64,000 nucleotides of DNA from Edaphobacter flagellatus. Lineage in GTDB: Bacteria; Acidobacteriota; Terriglobia; Terriglobales; Acidobacteriaceae. This document shows, one piece after another, positions 17,614 through 29,264 of the stretch. Within the stretch, counting starts at the first letter, position 1; the number at the start of each line of letters is the position of its first letter. The notes beneath the pieces are model-generated. The model did not search any database. It had not been told where the DNA came from and saw only the letters and a list, made by a program, of their open reading frames with translations. Location of the stretch: the NCBI RefSeq assembly GCF_025264665.1, contig NZ_CP073697.1:124001-188000 (forward strand), read 5' to 3'. Both the position numbers and the translations under genes were made by a program.

Positions 17614-19122
17614 TCAGCGAGTTCCAGTCGAGCTTATAGCGTCGGTTGCGGTGGGTTCGATTGAGTTGGTTTGGTGCATTGTGACATTGGCGCTTCGCTG
17701 GGCGAGCGAGAGAATGCGGTTTGGAGCGATTCCCAGAAGCAGTGTTGCCACTGCGGTGAAGGTAAGCGCAATGGCAGCTGGGACCGTGACGGGTGCGTAG
17801 ATGGGGGCCTGCTCATTGTGATGTACCGGCTTGGCGTAGAGTGCAGCCAGCAGGCGCAGGTAGTAGAAGCAGGCGATGCCGCTGTTCAGCAGTCCGATGA
17901 CGGCGAGCCATACGTTACCGGAGTGCAGTGCGGCCGAGAAGACGTAGAACTTACCGAAGAATCCGCCGGTGAAGGGGATTCCGATGAGTGAGAGCAGGAA
18001 GAAGCCGAGCACTGCGGCCAGGACGGGACGGCGTAGGGCGAGTCCGGCGTAGTCGTCGATGGTGCGGGCGTGCTCGTCGTAGCCGGAGAGCTGGGTGATG
18101 ACGGTAAAGGCGCCGACATTCATTGCTGCATACGCTGCGGTGTAAAAACAAGCCGAAGCGATGCCATCAGCTGGAAAGGCCGTGTAGGCGACCAGCAGGT
18201 AGCCAGCGTGCGCGATCGACGAGTAGGCGAGCATGCGCTTGACGTCGCGCTGCATCAAAGCGCCGAGGTTGCCGACGAACATCGAAAGCGCGGCGATGAC
18301 CCAGATGAGCGAGGCCCACCGGGGCTCGTACGAGGGGAAACCGGAGAAGAGGATGCGGAGCAGAACGGCAAAGGCAGCGGCCTTCGGTGCCGTGGACATG
18401 AGTCCGACGACGGGGGCTGGAGCACCCTGGTAGACGTCCGGTGTCCAGACATGGAACGGAGCGGCCGAGACCTTGAAGCCGATGCCGATGATGATCAGTG
18501 CAAGCGACAGAAGCGCAAGGGTGGGCATGGTCGTCGTCGCGAGGCCCTGCGAGATGACGTCGATGCGTGTGGAGCCGGTGGCTCCGAAGGCCAGCGCGAT
18601 GCCGTAGAGGAAGAAAGCTGTGGCGAAAGAGCCGAGCAGGAAGTACTTGATGGATGACTCGGACGCCGTTGCCTGCCCCTTGCGGAAGCCAGCCATGATG
18701 TAGGTGGAGATGGAAGAGATCTCGAGACCGACGAAGACCATCAGCAGCTCGACAGAGCAGGTCATCAGCATCATGCCGACGGCTCCGAAGAGCGTGAGAG
18801 CGAAATACTCACCAGCGTGCGTGGCATGGCCTTCGAAGTAGTCCAGCGAGCTGAGCAGCGTGACGAGGACGATGGCTGCGATCAGCAGGTGGAAGAAGAC
18901 AGAGAAGGCATCGACCTGAATGGTGCCATAGAAGGCGTGCAGCGTGCCGAAGCCCAGCTGGTACCAGCTGGCGAGTCCTGCAGCGAGGGTGCCGAGGATG
19001 GCGAGGATGCCGAGCGGCTTGCGTGTGCGCTCCGGCTGGAAGAGCGGATCGACCAGCATAATGAGCACGCCGGTGATCGTGAGGATGTACTCGGGCAGAA
19101 GGGCGAGGACGTTAGGAGACAT
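17614..19122 (-). CDS. nuoN: NADH-quinone oxidoreductase subunit N
   Basis: A 502-residue antiporter-like membrane subunit of complex I, with about 14 transmembrane helices. The conserved proton-path region appears as [31 protein letters not shown] and [18 protein letters not shown], carrying the key lysines and the helix-breaking proline. The start is preceded by AAAGGAGG inside the end of nuoM. It is the last nuo gene of the operon. Confidence 0.96.
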   Translation of the reverse strand: MSPNVLALLPEYILTITGVLIMLVDPLFQPERTRKPLGILAILGTLAAGLASWYQLGFGTLHAFYGTIQVDAFSVFFHLLIAAIVLVTLLSSLDYFEGHATHAGEYFALTLFGAVGMMLMTCSVELLMVFVGLEISSISTYIMAGFRKGQATASESSIKYFLLGSFATAFFLYGIALAFGATGSTRIDVISQGLATTTMPTLALLSLALIIIGIGFKVSAAPFHVWTPDVYQGAPAPVVGLMSTAPKAAAFAVLLRILFSGFPSYEPRWASLIWVIAALSMFVGNLGALMQRDVKRMLAYSSIAHAGYLLVAYTAFPADGIASACFYTAAYAAMNVGAFTVITQLSGYDEHARTIDDYAGLALRRPVLAAVLGFFLLSLIGIPFTGGFFGKFYVFSAALHSGNVWLAVIGLLNSGIACFYYLRLLAALYAKPVHHNEQAPIYAPVTVPAAIALTFTAVATLLLGIAPNRILSLAQRSANVTMHQTNSIEPTATDAISSTGTR

Positions 19123-20712
19123 CTACTTGCCTCCTTTCGTCGAAGCGAGTGTATTTGTAGTCGCAGTGCCTGGTTTTGCGGAGCTGGTCTCGAAGTTCAG
19201 GTTGACGGCCTGCGTGCGATTGACGGTCTCGGCGATCTGCGTGGCTGCGGTATTGATGATGTTCATGAAGACGGGCGATGCGATGCCCATGAAGAGGAAG
19301 AGCGCAACCAGCGGCCAGAGCGCAAGGTGCTCACGCGCATTGAGGTCGAGCGGAGCGACCTGCGTCGCGCGATGGCTGAGATCGCCGTAGAAGATCCGCT
19401 GGATCATGCCAAGCATGTAGGAGGCGGTGAGGATGACGCCAGTGGTGGCGAGTACCGTCCAGCCGATGTGGTGCGCGATAGCTGACTGCATCGAACCGGA
19501 GAGGACAAGGAATTCGCCGACAAAGCCGTTGAGCATGGGCAGGCCGGTGACGGAAAGTGCCGTGAGCACAAACATGGTCACGATCCAGGGAAGCTTTGCC
19601 GCCAGTCCGCCGTACTCGCGCATGTCGTAGGTACGGTAGCGCTCGTAGAGGAGGCCGAGAAGCATGAAGAGCGCTCCACCGCCGATGCCTTCGTTGAGGG
19701 TTTGATAGATGCCGCCGTTGATGCCGGAGACGGTGAAGGCAAAGATGCCGAGGACGACGACGGAGACGTGTCCAAGCGTGCCGAAAGCAGCGAGGCGCTT
19801 GAGATCCTTTTGTACGAGAGCAATAAGGGCTCCGTAGACGATACCGATGGCTCCGAGCGCAAGCATCAGAGGTGCGATGCGATGCGATTGTCCCGGAAAG
19901 ATGCCGAAGGAGAATCGCATGATGGAGTAAAGACCAAGCTTGCCGGCGATGACCATGACGGCAGCGGTCGGAGCTTCGGAGACGGCGTCAGCCAGCCAGC
20001 CATGCAGCGGGAAGACCGGAACCTTGACCGCAAAGGCGGCGAGGAAGGCCAACGAGGCCAGCCAGAGTGCCGTCGAGTTGCCGGAGATGCTATGCGTGGA
20101 GGCCAGAGCAGCAAGCTGCGGATAGTCGAACGTGCCCGTGCGGGTGTAGAGCCAGAGCATCGCGACCAACAGAATGGCCGAGGGGATGAAGGCGTAGAGA
20201 AAGAACTTGATGGCGGCGCGCCGGCGGTTCTCCGTGCGGCCGAAGGTGGCGATCAGCAGCGCCATGGGGACCAGCGAAAGCTCCCAGAAGGCGTAGTAGA
20301 GGAAGAGATCGAGTGAGACGAAGATGCCGAGCATCGCAACCTGCTGGAGCAGGAAAAGGACGTAGAAGAGGCGGCGGCGCGAGTCGATCGTCTTCCAGGA
20401 GATAAGGACGCCAAGCGGAGCGAGGAGGCCGGTGAGGACGACGAACCACATGGAGAGGCCGTCGACGCCTACGTGATAGCGAATGGCGGGCGAGGTGATC
20501 CAGGAGCAGTTTTGCTCGAACTGGAAGGCTCCGGCAGGAACGGTGTGGTCATAGCGGAAAGGAAGGTGAAGTGTGAAGAGGAAGGTCAGCAGGGTGACAA
20601 TGAGCGCTCCCCACTGCTGGATGCGGTCGCGGTCGGGAAGCAGCGCGAGCAGGATGGCTCCAGCAAGAGGAGTGAAGGTGATGATCGTCAGTATGTTGTG
20701 ATCGAGATTCAT
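19123..20712 (-). CDS. nuoM: NADH-quinone oxidoreductase subunit M
   Basis: A 529-residue antiporter-like subunit of complex I. Family motifs include GVDGLSMWFVVLTGLLAPLG, FYAFWELSLVPM-like YYAFWELSLVPMALLI with the conserved glutamate, VFPLHGWLADAVSEAPT and DLKRLAAFGTLGHVS. GGAAACG precedes the ATG. It directly abuts nuoN and follows nuoL by 33 bp. Confidence 0.96.
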   Translation of the reverse strand: MNLDHNILTIITFTPLAGAILLALLPDRDRIQQWGALIVTLLTFLFTLHLPFRYDHTVPAGAFQFEQNCSWITSPAIRYHVGVDGLSMWFVVLTGLLAPLGVLISWKTIDSRRRLFYVLFLLQQVAMLGIFVSLDLFLYYAFWELSLVPMALLIATFGRTENRRRAAIKFFLYAFIPSAILLVAMLWLYTRTGTFDYPQLAALASTHSISGNSTALWLASLAFLAAFAVKVPVFPLHGWLADAVSEAPTAAVMVIAGKLGLYSIMRFSFGIFPGQSHRIAPLMLALGAIGIVYGALIALVQKDLKRLAAFGTLGHVSVVVLGIFAFTVSGINGGIYQTLNEGIGGGALFMLLGLLYERYRTYDMREYGGLAAKLPWIVTMFVLTALSVTGLPMLNGFVGEFLVLSGSMQSAIAHHIGWTVLATTGVILTASYMLGMIQRIFYGDLSHRATQVAPLDLNAREHLALWPLVALFLFMGIASPVFMNIINTAATQIAETVNRTQAVNLNFETSSAKPGTATTNTLASTKGGK

Positions 20713-20745
20713 CGTTTCCTTTAGTACAGACAGCAGACAACTAGA

Positions 20746-22704
<1,959 letters not shown>

Positions 22705-22720
22705 CTCGAGTCTCGTGTCC

Positions 22721-23026
22721 TTAATTCTTGAGCAGGTTGACCTGGTCGACGTTGAGGGTCTGGCGGGTACGGAAGATGGCGATGATGATGGCCAGACCGA
22801 CGGCTGCTTCGGCTGCAGCAACCACCATGACGAAGAAGACGAAGATCTGTCCAGTGATCTGGTGCCACATGTGCGCGAAGGCAACAAAGGTAAGGTTGAC
22901 GGCGTTGAGCATCAGCTCAATCGACATGAAGATGGTGATGATGTTGCGCTTGATCAGAAAGCTGGCAGCGCCGATGGAGAAGAGCACGGCGGCGAGGACC
23001 AGGTAGTAGGAGATGGGAACGGTCAT
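22721..23026 (-). CDS. nuoK: NADH-quinone oxidoreductase subunit K
   Basis: A 101-residue, three-helix membrane subunit of complex I. The start at [19 protein letters not shown] matches the family; an upstream in-frame extension is rejected. The conserved glutamates lie in [16 protein letters not shown] and [15 protein letters not shown]. It lies 7 bp after nuoJ and 16 bp before nuoL. Confidence 0.95.
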   Translation of the reverse strand: MTVPISYYLVLAAVLFSIGAASFLIKRNIITIFMSIELMLNAVNLTFVAFAHMWHQITGQIFVFFVMVVAAAEAAVGLAIIIAIFRTRQTLNVDQVNLLKN

Positions 23027-23033
23027 GCTTTCT

Positions 23034-23540
23034 CTACTGCTCCTTTCGCGCGAGCACAACGGCTCCGAGGATAGCGACGAGGATGAGGATGCTGGTGACC
23101 TCGAAGGGAAGCAGGAGGTCCTTGAAGAGCACCTGCGAGATCTCGGCGATGTTGTTGACGGCGTGGGTAAGGTGGCTGGTGATGTCGGTCGAGCCGAAGG
23201 CCTTGCTGTTGGTCAGGAAGACGAAGCTCAGCAGGCAGAAGACGGCGGCGGCTCCGGGGATTCCGGCAAAATAGGCCGCGCGGCTACCGTGGGTGCGTTC
23301 TTCTTCGCCCGCGTTCAGCAACATGACGACGAAGACGAAGAGCACCATGATGGCGCCGGAGTAGACGATCACCTGCGCGGCGGCGAGGAACTCAGCCCCC
23401 AGCGACCAATAGAGAACGGCCAGCGACATCATGACGACGACCAGCGAGAGCGCCGAATTGATAGGGTGCCGCTGTAGCAGGAAGTTGATAGCCCCGGCGA
23501 CGGCGAGCAGACCGAAGATGATGAAAAGTGCCAGTTGCAT
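23034..23540 (-). CDS. nuoJ: NADH-quinone oxidoreductase subunit J
   Basis: A 168-residue membrane subunit of complex I with five helices. The stretch [22 protein letters not shown] is the pi-bulge helix typical of NuoJ. It follows a 98-bp gap after nuoH, where nuoI would normally lie. Confidence 0.95.
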   Translation of the reverse strand: MQLALFIIFGLLAVAGAINFLLQRHPINSALSLVVVMMSLAVLYWSLGAEFLAAAQVIVYSGAIMVLFVFVVMLLNAGEEERTHGSRAAYFAGIPGAAAVFCLLSFVFLTNSKAFGSTDITSHLTHAVNNIAEISQVLFKDLLLPFEVTSILILVAILGAVVLARKEQ

Positions 23541-23638
23541 GATGCTCCGCGGATTCTTCTATGGAATCGCTTGAATCACTTTCAAAACAGCTCAAAATTT
23601 AGGGCTACCTGTTGATTGTAAAGCAGGTAGCGTGAGGC
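23541..23638 (-). other. nuoH-nuoJ gap with an inverted repeat; nuoI absent
   Basis: In most nuo operons nuoI lies between nuoH and nuoJ. Here only 98 bp remain, with no 4Fe-4S ferredoxin coding sequence. The gap contains GCTACCTG (23604-23611) and CAGGTAGC (23624-23631), an 8-bp perfect dyad with a 12-nt loop. Confidence 0.75.
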
Positions 23639-24697
23639 TCACCCCTTGAGTGCGAGGACGAGTGAGGTTGCAAGAATGTTGAGGATGGAAACGGGCAGCA
23701 GAAACTTCCAGCCAAAGGCCATCAGTTGGTCGTAACGGAAACGAGGAAGCGTAGCACGCACCCAGATATAGAGCAGAAGGAACGCGAAAACTTTGGCGAC
23801 AAACCAGAAGACGGGAAGGATGGCCGCAATGATCGCATTCGAGGGCGTCGGCAGCAGGTTGCCGAAGGGGCTGGTGGGGCCGCCGAGGAAGAGCAGCGTG
23901 GCCACGCAGGCGACCGTGATCATGTTGGCGTATTCGGCCATGAAAAACATGGCGAACTTCATCGAGGAGTATTCGGTATGGTAACCGGCAACGAGCTCGG
24001 ATTCAGCCTCGGGCAGGTCGAAGGGGGCGCGGTTGGTTTCGGCATAGGCCGCCATCAGATAGATGAAGAAGGCGATGAACTGGAAGCCGCCGAAGATGTT
24101 CCAGGAAAGAGCGCCGTGGGCAGCCTGTGAGTCGACGATATCGCGGAGGCGGAGCGATCCGGCGCGCAGGACAACGCCGACCAGCGAGAGGCCTAGCGCA
24201 AGTTCGTAGCTGATGACCTGTGAGGTAGCGCGTAGCGAGCCGAGCAAGGAGAACTTGTTGTTCGACGACCAGCCGGAGAGCGCGATGCCGTAGACCCCGA
24301 TTGACGTGATGCCGAGGATCACCAGCAGCCCGATATTAATGTCGGAGATGGCGAACATGTCGACGCCCTGAATGTGCGTAACAGCTCCGAAGGGAACGAC
24401 GGCGACCGAGACGAGGGCGCAGGTCAGCGCGATGATGGGCGCGAGAATGAAGAGCGGTTTCTCGGTGGCCATCGGCATGAGGTCTTCCTTGAGGAAAAGC
24501 TTGATGCCGTCGGCGAGCGGTTGCAGCAAGCCGAAGGGGCCGACGCGCGAAGGGCCCCAGCGATTCTGCATGCGGCCGAGGACCTTGCGCTCCAGCAGAA
24601 CGGTGTAGGCGACCGCCGTCAGCGTAATGACGAGTACGACGACGATCTTGAGGATCGAGAGCAGCAGGAATGTCTGGAAGTCGGTGAGGTGGCTCAC
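23639..24697 (-). CDS. nuoH: NADH-quinone oxidoreductase subunit H
   Basis: A 352-residue membrane subunit that lines the quinone-binding chamber of complex I. Hallmarks are ERKVLGRMQNRWGPSRVGPFG, LQPLADGIKLFLKED, SGWSSNNKFSLLGSLRATSQ and ETNRAPFDLPEAESELVAG. Length and all conserved loops look normal. It follows nuoG by 28 bp. Confidence 0.97.
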   Translation of the reverse strand: MSHLTDFQTFLLLSILKIVVVLVITLTAVAYTVLLERKVLGRMQNRWGPSRVGPFGLLQPLADGIKLFLKEDLMPMATEKPLFILAPIIALTCALVSVAVVPFGAVTHIQGVDMFAISDINIGLLVILGITSIGVYGIALSGWSSNNKFSLLGSLRATSQVISYELALGLSLVGVVLRAGSLRLRDIVDSQAAHGALSWNIFGGFQFIAFFIYLMAAYAETNRAPFDLPEAESELVAGYHTEYSSMKFAMFFMAEYANMITVACVATLLFLGGPTSPFGNLLPTPSNAIIAAILPVFWFVAKVFAFLLLYIWVRATLPRFRYDQLMAFGWKFLLPVSILNILATSLVLALKG

Positions 24698-24725
24698 GGT
24701 TTTTACTCTTACTCCTGTGTCAGTT

Positions 24726-27119
24726 TCATTCGGCTGCAGTGTGGATCTGGATCAGCGGCTCGCTGGCTTGATAGCGTTTGAGCTCGTTGAGTTCGGGCGA
24801 AAAGCGGCCCAGAGTTCCTGAGGTAAACAGTGTGTCGCCGGAAGGAAGCACAAGATCGCGGCGCGATGCCGTGGATGGTGTGGCTGCTGGCTCCAGGTGC
24901 TGGTCATTGCCGCTCAGCAGTTGCAGGCGAAGCAGGTTGTAGCCAGGCGCCAGCCGCTGGATCTCGTCGAGGATTGCAAATGGATCGAAAGGCGAGAGCT
25001 TTGGTTCAAGGTGGTTAGCGGTAAGCCAGACGGCATGGCGGTCGGCCTCGCCGGCTTGTGCGCCGCGGCTTTGCCCCATATCGGCGCGGGTTCCTGAGAG
25101 CCCCTTGCCAAAGGGAACGAGCGATTTGACGTCGGCGCCCATCTTGTCGGCGATGCGAACGATCATCTCGAAGTCGGTGCGGACGCCTGCGCGGTCACCC
25201 GCCTTGGCCACCTGTTGCAGATCGCCGTAGCTGTTGGTGACGGAGCCGGACTTTTCATACAGGTTCGCCGCGGGCAGAATAACGTCGGCGACCTGCGCAG
25301 TCTCCGTGAGGAACATCTCCTGCACGACAACAAAGGTCTCCTTGAGGGAGGCGGGATCGACGCTGTAGGTCGCGACTGGATTCGCATTGACGACATATAG
25401 CGCGGAGAGGTTGCCCCGGCCGGCAGCTTCGAAGATCTCGACCATGTCGAGGCCGGGCGTCGTGGGGATACTCTGTTCGGCGAAGGGGCCGGGCTGCGCG
25501 ACGGGGACGTATCCGGGAAGCATGTCGGGCAGAAGGCCCATGTCCGCCGCGCCGCGCGAGTTGACATAGTCGGAGAGCAGCGCAAACTTCCGGTTCGGCA
25601 GCGTCGTGCCGAAGTCCAGCAGGCGCTTCAGGTCGGCGCCGCGAAGCTCCGAGCCGATCAGCACGAGAACGGATTCTTCGGCACGCAAAGCTGTGCGGAA
25701 CTCATGGAACGATGCAGCATCCGCACCAGCGTGGGTGAGGGAATCGATGGCTGCGTCGTCTCCTGCGATGAAGCTGGCGAATGCGCCATAGCTGAACGGA
25801 GCGATCTGCACGAAGCGGCGTGCCTGGCGGCGCAGCTTGATCTCTTCCGTATTCGCAACATAGAGGCGTGCCTTGTTCAGGCGAACATCGGTACGAAGAT
25901 TCCAGGCCGTGCCGGGGGCTTGATTGGTTGGATCGCCGCCGATGATAAAGACGGCTGGAGCATTCAGCGTGTCGCGAAGCGATGCGGTTCGGCCTTGCTT
26001 GCCTGCCAGCGCCTGAGCGAACGTGACATAGTCCGCCGTGCGATGGTGATCGATATTGTTGGTGCCAAGAACAGTGCGTGCGAACTTCTGCAGCAGGTAA
26101 GCCTCTTCGTTGGTGAGGCGGTTGCCGCCGACAACGCCGATGGACTTGCCTCCCTTGGCGTCGCGCAGTTCACGTAGCTTCTTGCCGGTATACGTGAAAG
26201 CTTCTTCCCAGGAGACTTCCTTGAGCGAGCCGTCGGCCTGGCGAATCATCGGTGCGGTGATGCGCTCGCTATTGTTGGCAAAGTCGAAGGCGTAGCGTCC
26301 CTTGTTGCAGAGGAAGTCGCCATTGATGCCGCTCTTGTCCCGATTGTCTCCGCGGACGATCTCAGCTCCGTCCGAGGTGGAGCGCACCCCAAGCGTCGTC
26401 TTGCAGCCGTCGCCGCAGTGCGTGCAGACGGTGGAGACGTGGTTCATCTCCCAGGGACGGGTCTTGTAGCGGTACGTTCCTGAGGTCAGGGCGCCGACCG
26501 GGCAGGCATCAATACACATGCCGCACTGCTCGCAGTCGAGATGGGCGAGATCGTCGGGCGACTGCTGCGCAGGGATATTGGGAGCAATGACGGCCGAGGA
26601 GCCGCGGTTCTGGATGCCCAGCGCGAAGACGTCCATGCCTTCGCCGCACATGCGTACGCAGCGGTAGCAGAGGATGCAGCGTGGACGATCGAAGTAGACC
26701 GCAGGCGACCACTTCTGCTCCTCGCGGTGATTCTTCGGCTCGGCGTAAAAGCTGTCTGCAGCGCCGTACTTGAAGGTCATGTCCTGCAGTTCGCACTCGC
26801 CACCGGCGTCGCAGACGGGGCAGTCGAGCGGATGATTGCCGAGCAGAAGCTGCAGTGTGGCCTTGCGCGCCTGGGTGATTTCAGGAGTTTCGGTCTGAAC
26901 GACCATGCCCTCAGCAACAGGCGTTGTGCAGGCGGTCTGCAGCTTCGGCATCTTCTCGATGCGGACAACACACATGCGGCAGGCTGCCTGGAGGGAGAGT
27001 CCTGGATAGTAGCAGAAGGCAGGGATCTCAATACCTGCGGCCTTGCAGGCATCAATGAGCAGCGTGCCCGCCGGGGCGGTAAGTTGTTTGCCGTCTACGA
27101 TGAACTTTACGTCTGCCAT
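24726..27119 (-). CDS. nuoG: NADH-quinone oxidoreductase subunit G
   Basis: The 797-residue peripheral Fe-S subunit of complex I. An N-terminal 2Fe-2S ferredoxin domain carries CYYPGLSLQAACRMC. The His-Cys3 motif HPLDCPVCDAGGEC binds N5. Two 4Fe-4S sites follow (CILCYRCVRMC and CEQCGMCIDAC). A further cluster motif CTHCGDGC begins the molybdopterin-oxidoreductase-like domain, giving the N7 site. Its start overlaps the nuoF stop by one base. The C-terminal part is long and variable, as usual. Confidence 0.96.
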   Translation of the reverse strand: MADVKFIVDGKQLTAPAGTLLIDACKAAGIEIPAFCYYPGLSLQAACRMCVVRIEKMPKLQTACTTPVAEGMVVQTETPEITQARKATLQLLLGNHPLDCPVCDAGGECELQDMTFKYGAADSFYAEPKNHREEQKWSPAVYFDRPRCILCYRCVRMCGEGMDVFALGIQNRGSSAVIAPNIPAQQSPDDLAHLDCEQCGMCIDACPVGALTSGTYRYKTRPWEMNHVSTVCTHCGDGCKTTLGVRSTSDGAEIVRGDNRDKSGINGDFLCNKGRYAFDFANNSERITAPMIRQADGSLKEVSWEEAFTYTGKKLRELRDAKGGKSIGVVGGNRLTNEEAYLLQKFARTVLGTNNIDHHRTADYVTFAQALAGKQGRTASLRDTLNAPAVFIIGGDPTNQAPGTAWNLRTDVRLNKARLYVANTEEIKLRRQARRFVQIAPFSYGAFASFIAGDDAAIDSLTHAGADAASFHEFRTALRAEESVLVLIGSELRGADLKRLLDFGTTLPNRKFALLSDYVNSRGAADMGLLPDMLPGYVPVAQPGPFAEQSIPTTPGLDMVEIFEAAGRGNLSALYVVNANPVATYSVDPASLKETFVVVQEMFLTETAQVADVILPAANLYEKSGSVTNSYGDLQQVAKAGDRAGVRTDFEMIVRIADKMGADVKSLVPFGKGLSGTRADMGQSRGAQAGEADRHAVWLTANHLEPKLSPFDPFAILDEIQRLAPGYNLLRLQLLSGNDQHLEPAATPSTASRRDLVLPSGDTLFTSGTLGRFSPELNELKRYQASEPLIQIHTAAE

Positions 27120-28444
27120 CAGTGCGCTCCCACGAGCTGTTCGACCGTGATGATCGGGGTTCCGGCCTTGTGGCCTTCGATGTAGTCCTCAAACTCTTTG
27201 CGGAACTTCTTGACGAAGCCCAGCGTCGGCATCGCAGCCGCGTCACCGAGCGGGCAGAAGGTCCGGCCCATCATGTTCTCGGCCAGGTACTGAACGTTCG
27301 CCACGTCTTTTTTAGACCCGCCGCCGTTGTAGACACGGGTGAGGGTCTTCTTGATCCAGTCCGTACCTTCACGGCAGGGAATGCACCAGCCGCAGGATTC
27401 GTGCTGGTAGAAAGCGATGGTGCGCAGAGCAAACTCGACGATGGAGACCGTCTCGTCGAGCACGACGATGCCGCCGGAGCCAAGCATGGTGCCCGCCTTG
27501 CCCATCTGGTCGAAGTCGAGACCTACGTCGATCTCCTCCGGCAGAAGCACGGGGCAGGAGCTGCCTCCGGGGACGACGGCCTTGAGCTTCTTGCCGTCCT
27601 TGATGCCGCCTGCGACGTCGTAGATCGCCTTTTTCAGGTTGTAGCCCATGGGCAGTTCGTAGACGCCAGGGCGCTCGACGTGGCCGCTGATACCGAACAA
27701 GCGAGTACCGCCGTTGCGCTCGGAACCGATCTTTGCATACGCCTCGCCCCCCATCAGCAGGATGTGCGGGGCAGAGGCAATCGTCTCGGCATTATTGATG
27801 ACCGTCGGGCCACCGTAAAGTCCGACGACGGCGGGGAAGGGCGGCTTGATGCGCGGAACGCCGCGCTTGCCTTCGAGCGACTCCATCAATGCGGACTCTT
27901 CGCCGACCTCATAAGCGCCTGCGCCGGTCTGCGTGACGATGTCGAAGTCCAGTCCCGAGCCGAAGATGTTCTTGCCGAGGAAGCCGCGAGCATAGGCATC
28001 AGCAACGGCCTTCTCAACGATCTTCAGCAGGTAGCGATACTCGCCACGCAGATAGATGAAGCCCATCTTCGCGCCGATGGCGAGGCCCGCGATCATCGTG
28101 CCTTCGATGACCGCGTGTGGATCGTGCAGAAAAATGACATGGTCTTTGCAGGTACCGGGTTCGGACTCGTCACCGTTGACGAGGACGTACTTCGGCTTCT
28201 CGGACTGCTTAGGTACGAAGGACCACTTCATGCCGGTGGGGAATCCTGCTCCGCCGCGTCCGCGGAGCCCTGAGGCCTTCATGGTGTCGATGATCCAGGC
28301 AGCCATGTTTTCGCCCTGGGCAATGGCCTTCTGCACGGCCTTGTAGCCGTCGAGCTCGAGATACTTGTCGATATCGGCTGCGCCCTGACCGAAGCGGCGG
28401 CTGATGACCTTGACTTCATCGGGATGAGAGACGAGAGTCGGCAT
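27119..28444 (-). CDS. nuoF: NADH-quinone oxidoreductase subunit F
   Basis: The 441-residue NADH- and FMN-binding subunit of complex I. The nucleotide-binding glycine loop is GLRGRGGAGFPTGMKW, with NGDESEPGTCKD downstream. Cluster N3 is bound by ESCGWCIPCREGTDW plus a later cysteine in GRTFCPLGDAA. It follows nuoE with one base between them. Confidence 0.97.
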   Translation of the reverse strand: MPTLVSHPDEVKVISRRFGQGAADIDKYLELDGYKAVQKAIAQGENMAAWIIDTMKASGLRGRGGAGFPTGMKWSFVPKQSEKPKYVLVNGDESEPGTCKDHVIFLHDPHAVIEGTMIAGLAIGAKMGFIYLRGEYRYLLKIVEKAVADAYARGFLGKNIFGSGLDFDIVTQTGAGAYEVGEESALMESLEGKRGVPRIKPPFPAVVGLYGGPTVINNAETIASAPHILLMGGEAYAKIGSERNGGTRLFGISGHVERPGVYELPMGYNLKKAIYDVAGGIKDGKKLKAVVPGGSSCPVLLPEEIDVGLDFDQMGKAGTMLGSGGIVVLDETVSIVEFALRTIAFYQHESCGWCIPCREGTDWIKKTLTRVYNGGGSKKDVANVQYLAENMMGRTFCPLGDAAAMPTLGFVKKFRKEFEDYIEGHKAGTPIITVEQLVGAH

Positions 28445-28445
28445 G

Positions 28446-28955
28446 CTATTTCACGTCCTTTCCCTTGCCGGCGCGGTAAGTCTCGATAATCTCATCGACC
28501 TTGACCGTGGTGAGGTTGTCATGGAAGTCGTAGTTGACCTGCATCGCCGGTGCCCAGCAACAGGCGCCGATACACTCCACCTCTTCGAGCGAGAAGGTGC
28601 CGTCGGCGGTGACCTCTTTATGGCCGATACCGAGCTTGTGTTTGCAATGGTCGAGAATCTCGTAGCCGCCGCGCAGCATGCAGGAGATATTCGTGCAGAC
28701 CTGCACGTTGTACTTGCCCGCCGGCTTGGTGCGCAGCATGGAGTAGTACGAAAGCACGTTGCGTACGTCCAACTCCATCAGATCGAGGCGCTGGGCGATC
28801 TCGGTGACAACGGCGTCGGAGACGTAGCCGACCTCATCCTGCGCATACAGCAGCATGGGGACGAGTGCGGAGCGCTTGACCGGGTACAGCGTTACCAGAT
28901 GGTCGAAGCGCGCGGCTGTGGCCGGCGAAAAGATTGAATTGGCGATCTCACTCAC
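28446..28955 (-). CDS. nuoE: NADH-quinone oxidoreductase subunit E
   Basis: The 169-residue thioredoxin-like subunit of complex I holding 2Fe-2S cluster N1a. The four cysteines are visible in VCTNISCMLRG and CIGACCWAPAM. The N-terminal helical part (LVTLYPVKRSALVPMLLYAQDEVG) is standard. Its start overlaps the end of the preceding 99-aa gene by 8 bases. Confidence 0.96.
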   Translation of the reverse strand: MSEIANSIFSPATAARFDHLVTLYPVKRSALVPMLLYAQDEVGYVSDAVVTEIAQRLDLMELDVRNVLSYYSMLRTKPAGKYNVQVCTNISCMLRGGYEILDHCKHKLGIGHKEVTADGTFSLEEVECIGACCWAPAMQVNYDFHDNLTTVKVDEIIETYRAGKGKDVK

Positions 28956-29247
28956 TGTGCATCATCTCCCGAGCCAGTTCTTCGGCGGCAAGGTCCATCT
29001 CCTGGGTGTGTTCCTTCAGTTTAACCGTTCCATCCTCTTCCAGCGAAAAAGTTGAGCGGTTACCTTCACTGTCTTCCACAAGATCGTGCGTAAAGCGCAT
29101 CCAGCGACTGGCTACGCGTACTGTAATCTCGTCCGGGCCGACCTCGACGACTGCATGATGCCGGCTGTTGAGTCCGTGGGCGGCTGCGTAAGAGCGGAGC
29201 AGGGAGGCCCAGGAGGTCCAAAGTTCGGTGCGGAGTCGAGCGTCCAC
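28948..29247 (-). CDS. Small uncharacterised protein inside the nuo operon
   Basis: A 99-residue soluble protein that I cannot assign to a family. It lies between nuoD and nuoE, 17 bp after nuoD and overlapping nuoE by 8 bases, so it is almost certainly translated with complex I. The centre forms beta strands (HAVVEVGPDEITVRVASRWMRF) and the C-terminal third is acidic helix (KEHTQEMDLAAEELAREMM). No cysteines for Fe-S binding and no membrane segment. It may be an assembly factor or accessory subunit; this is inferred from position only. Confidence 0.75.
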   Translation of the reverse strand: MDARLRTELWTSWASLLRSYAAAHGLNSRHHAVVEVGPDEITVRVASRWMRFTHDLVEDSEGNRSTFSLEEDGTVKLKEHTQEMDLAAEELAREMMHSE

Positions 29248-29264
29248 TCTTTAAACCGCATCCT

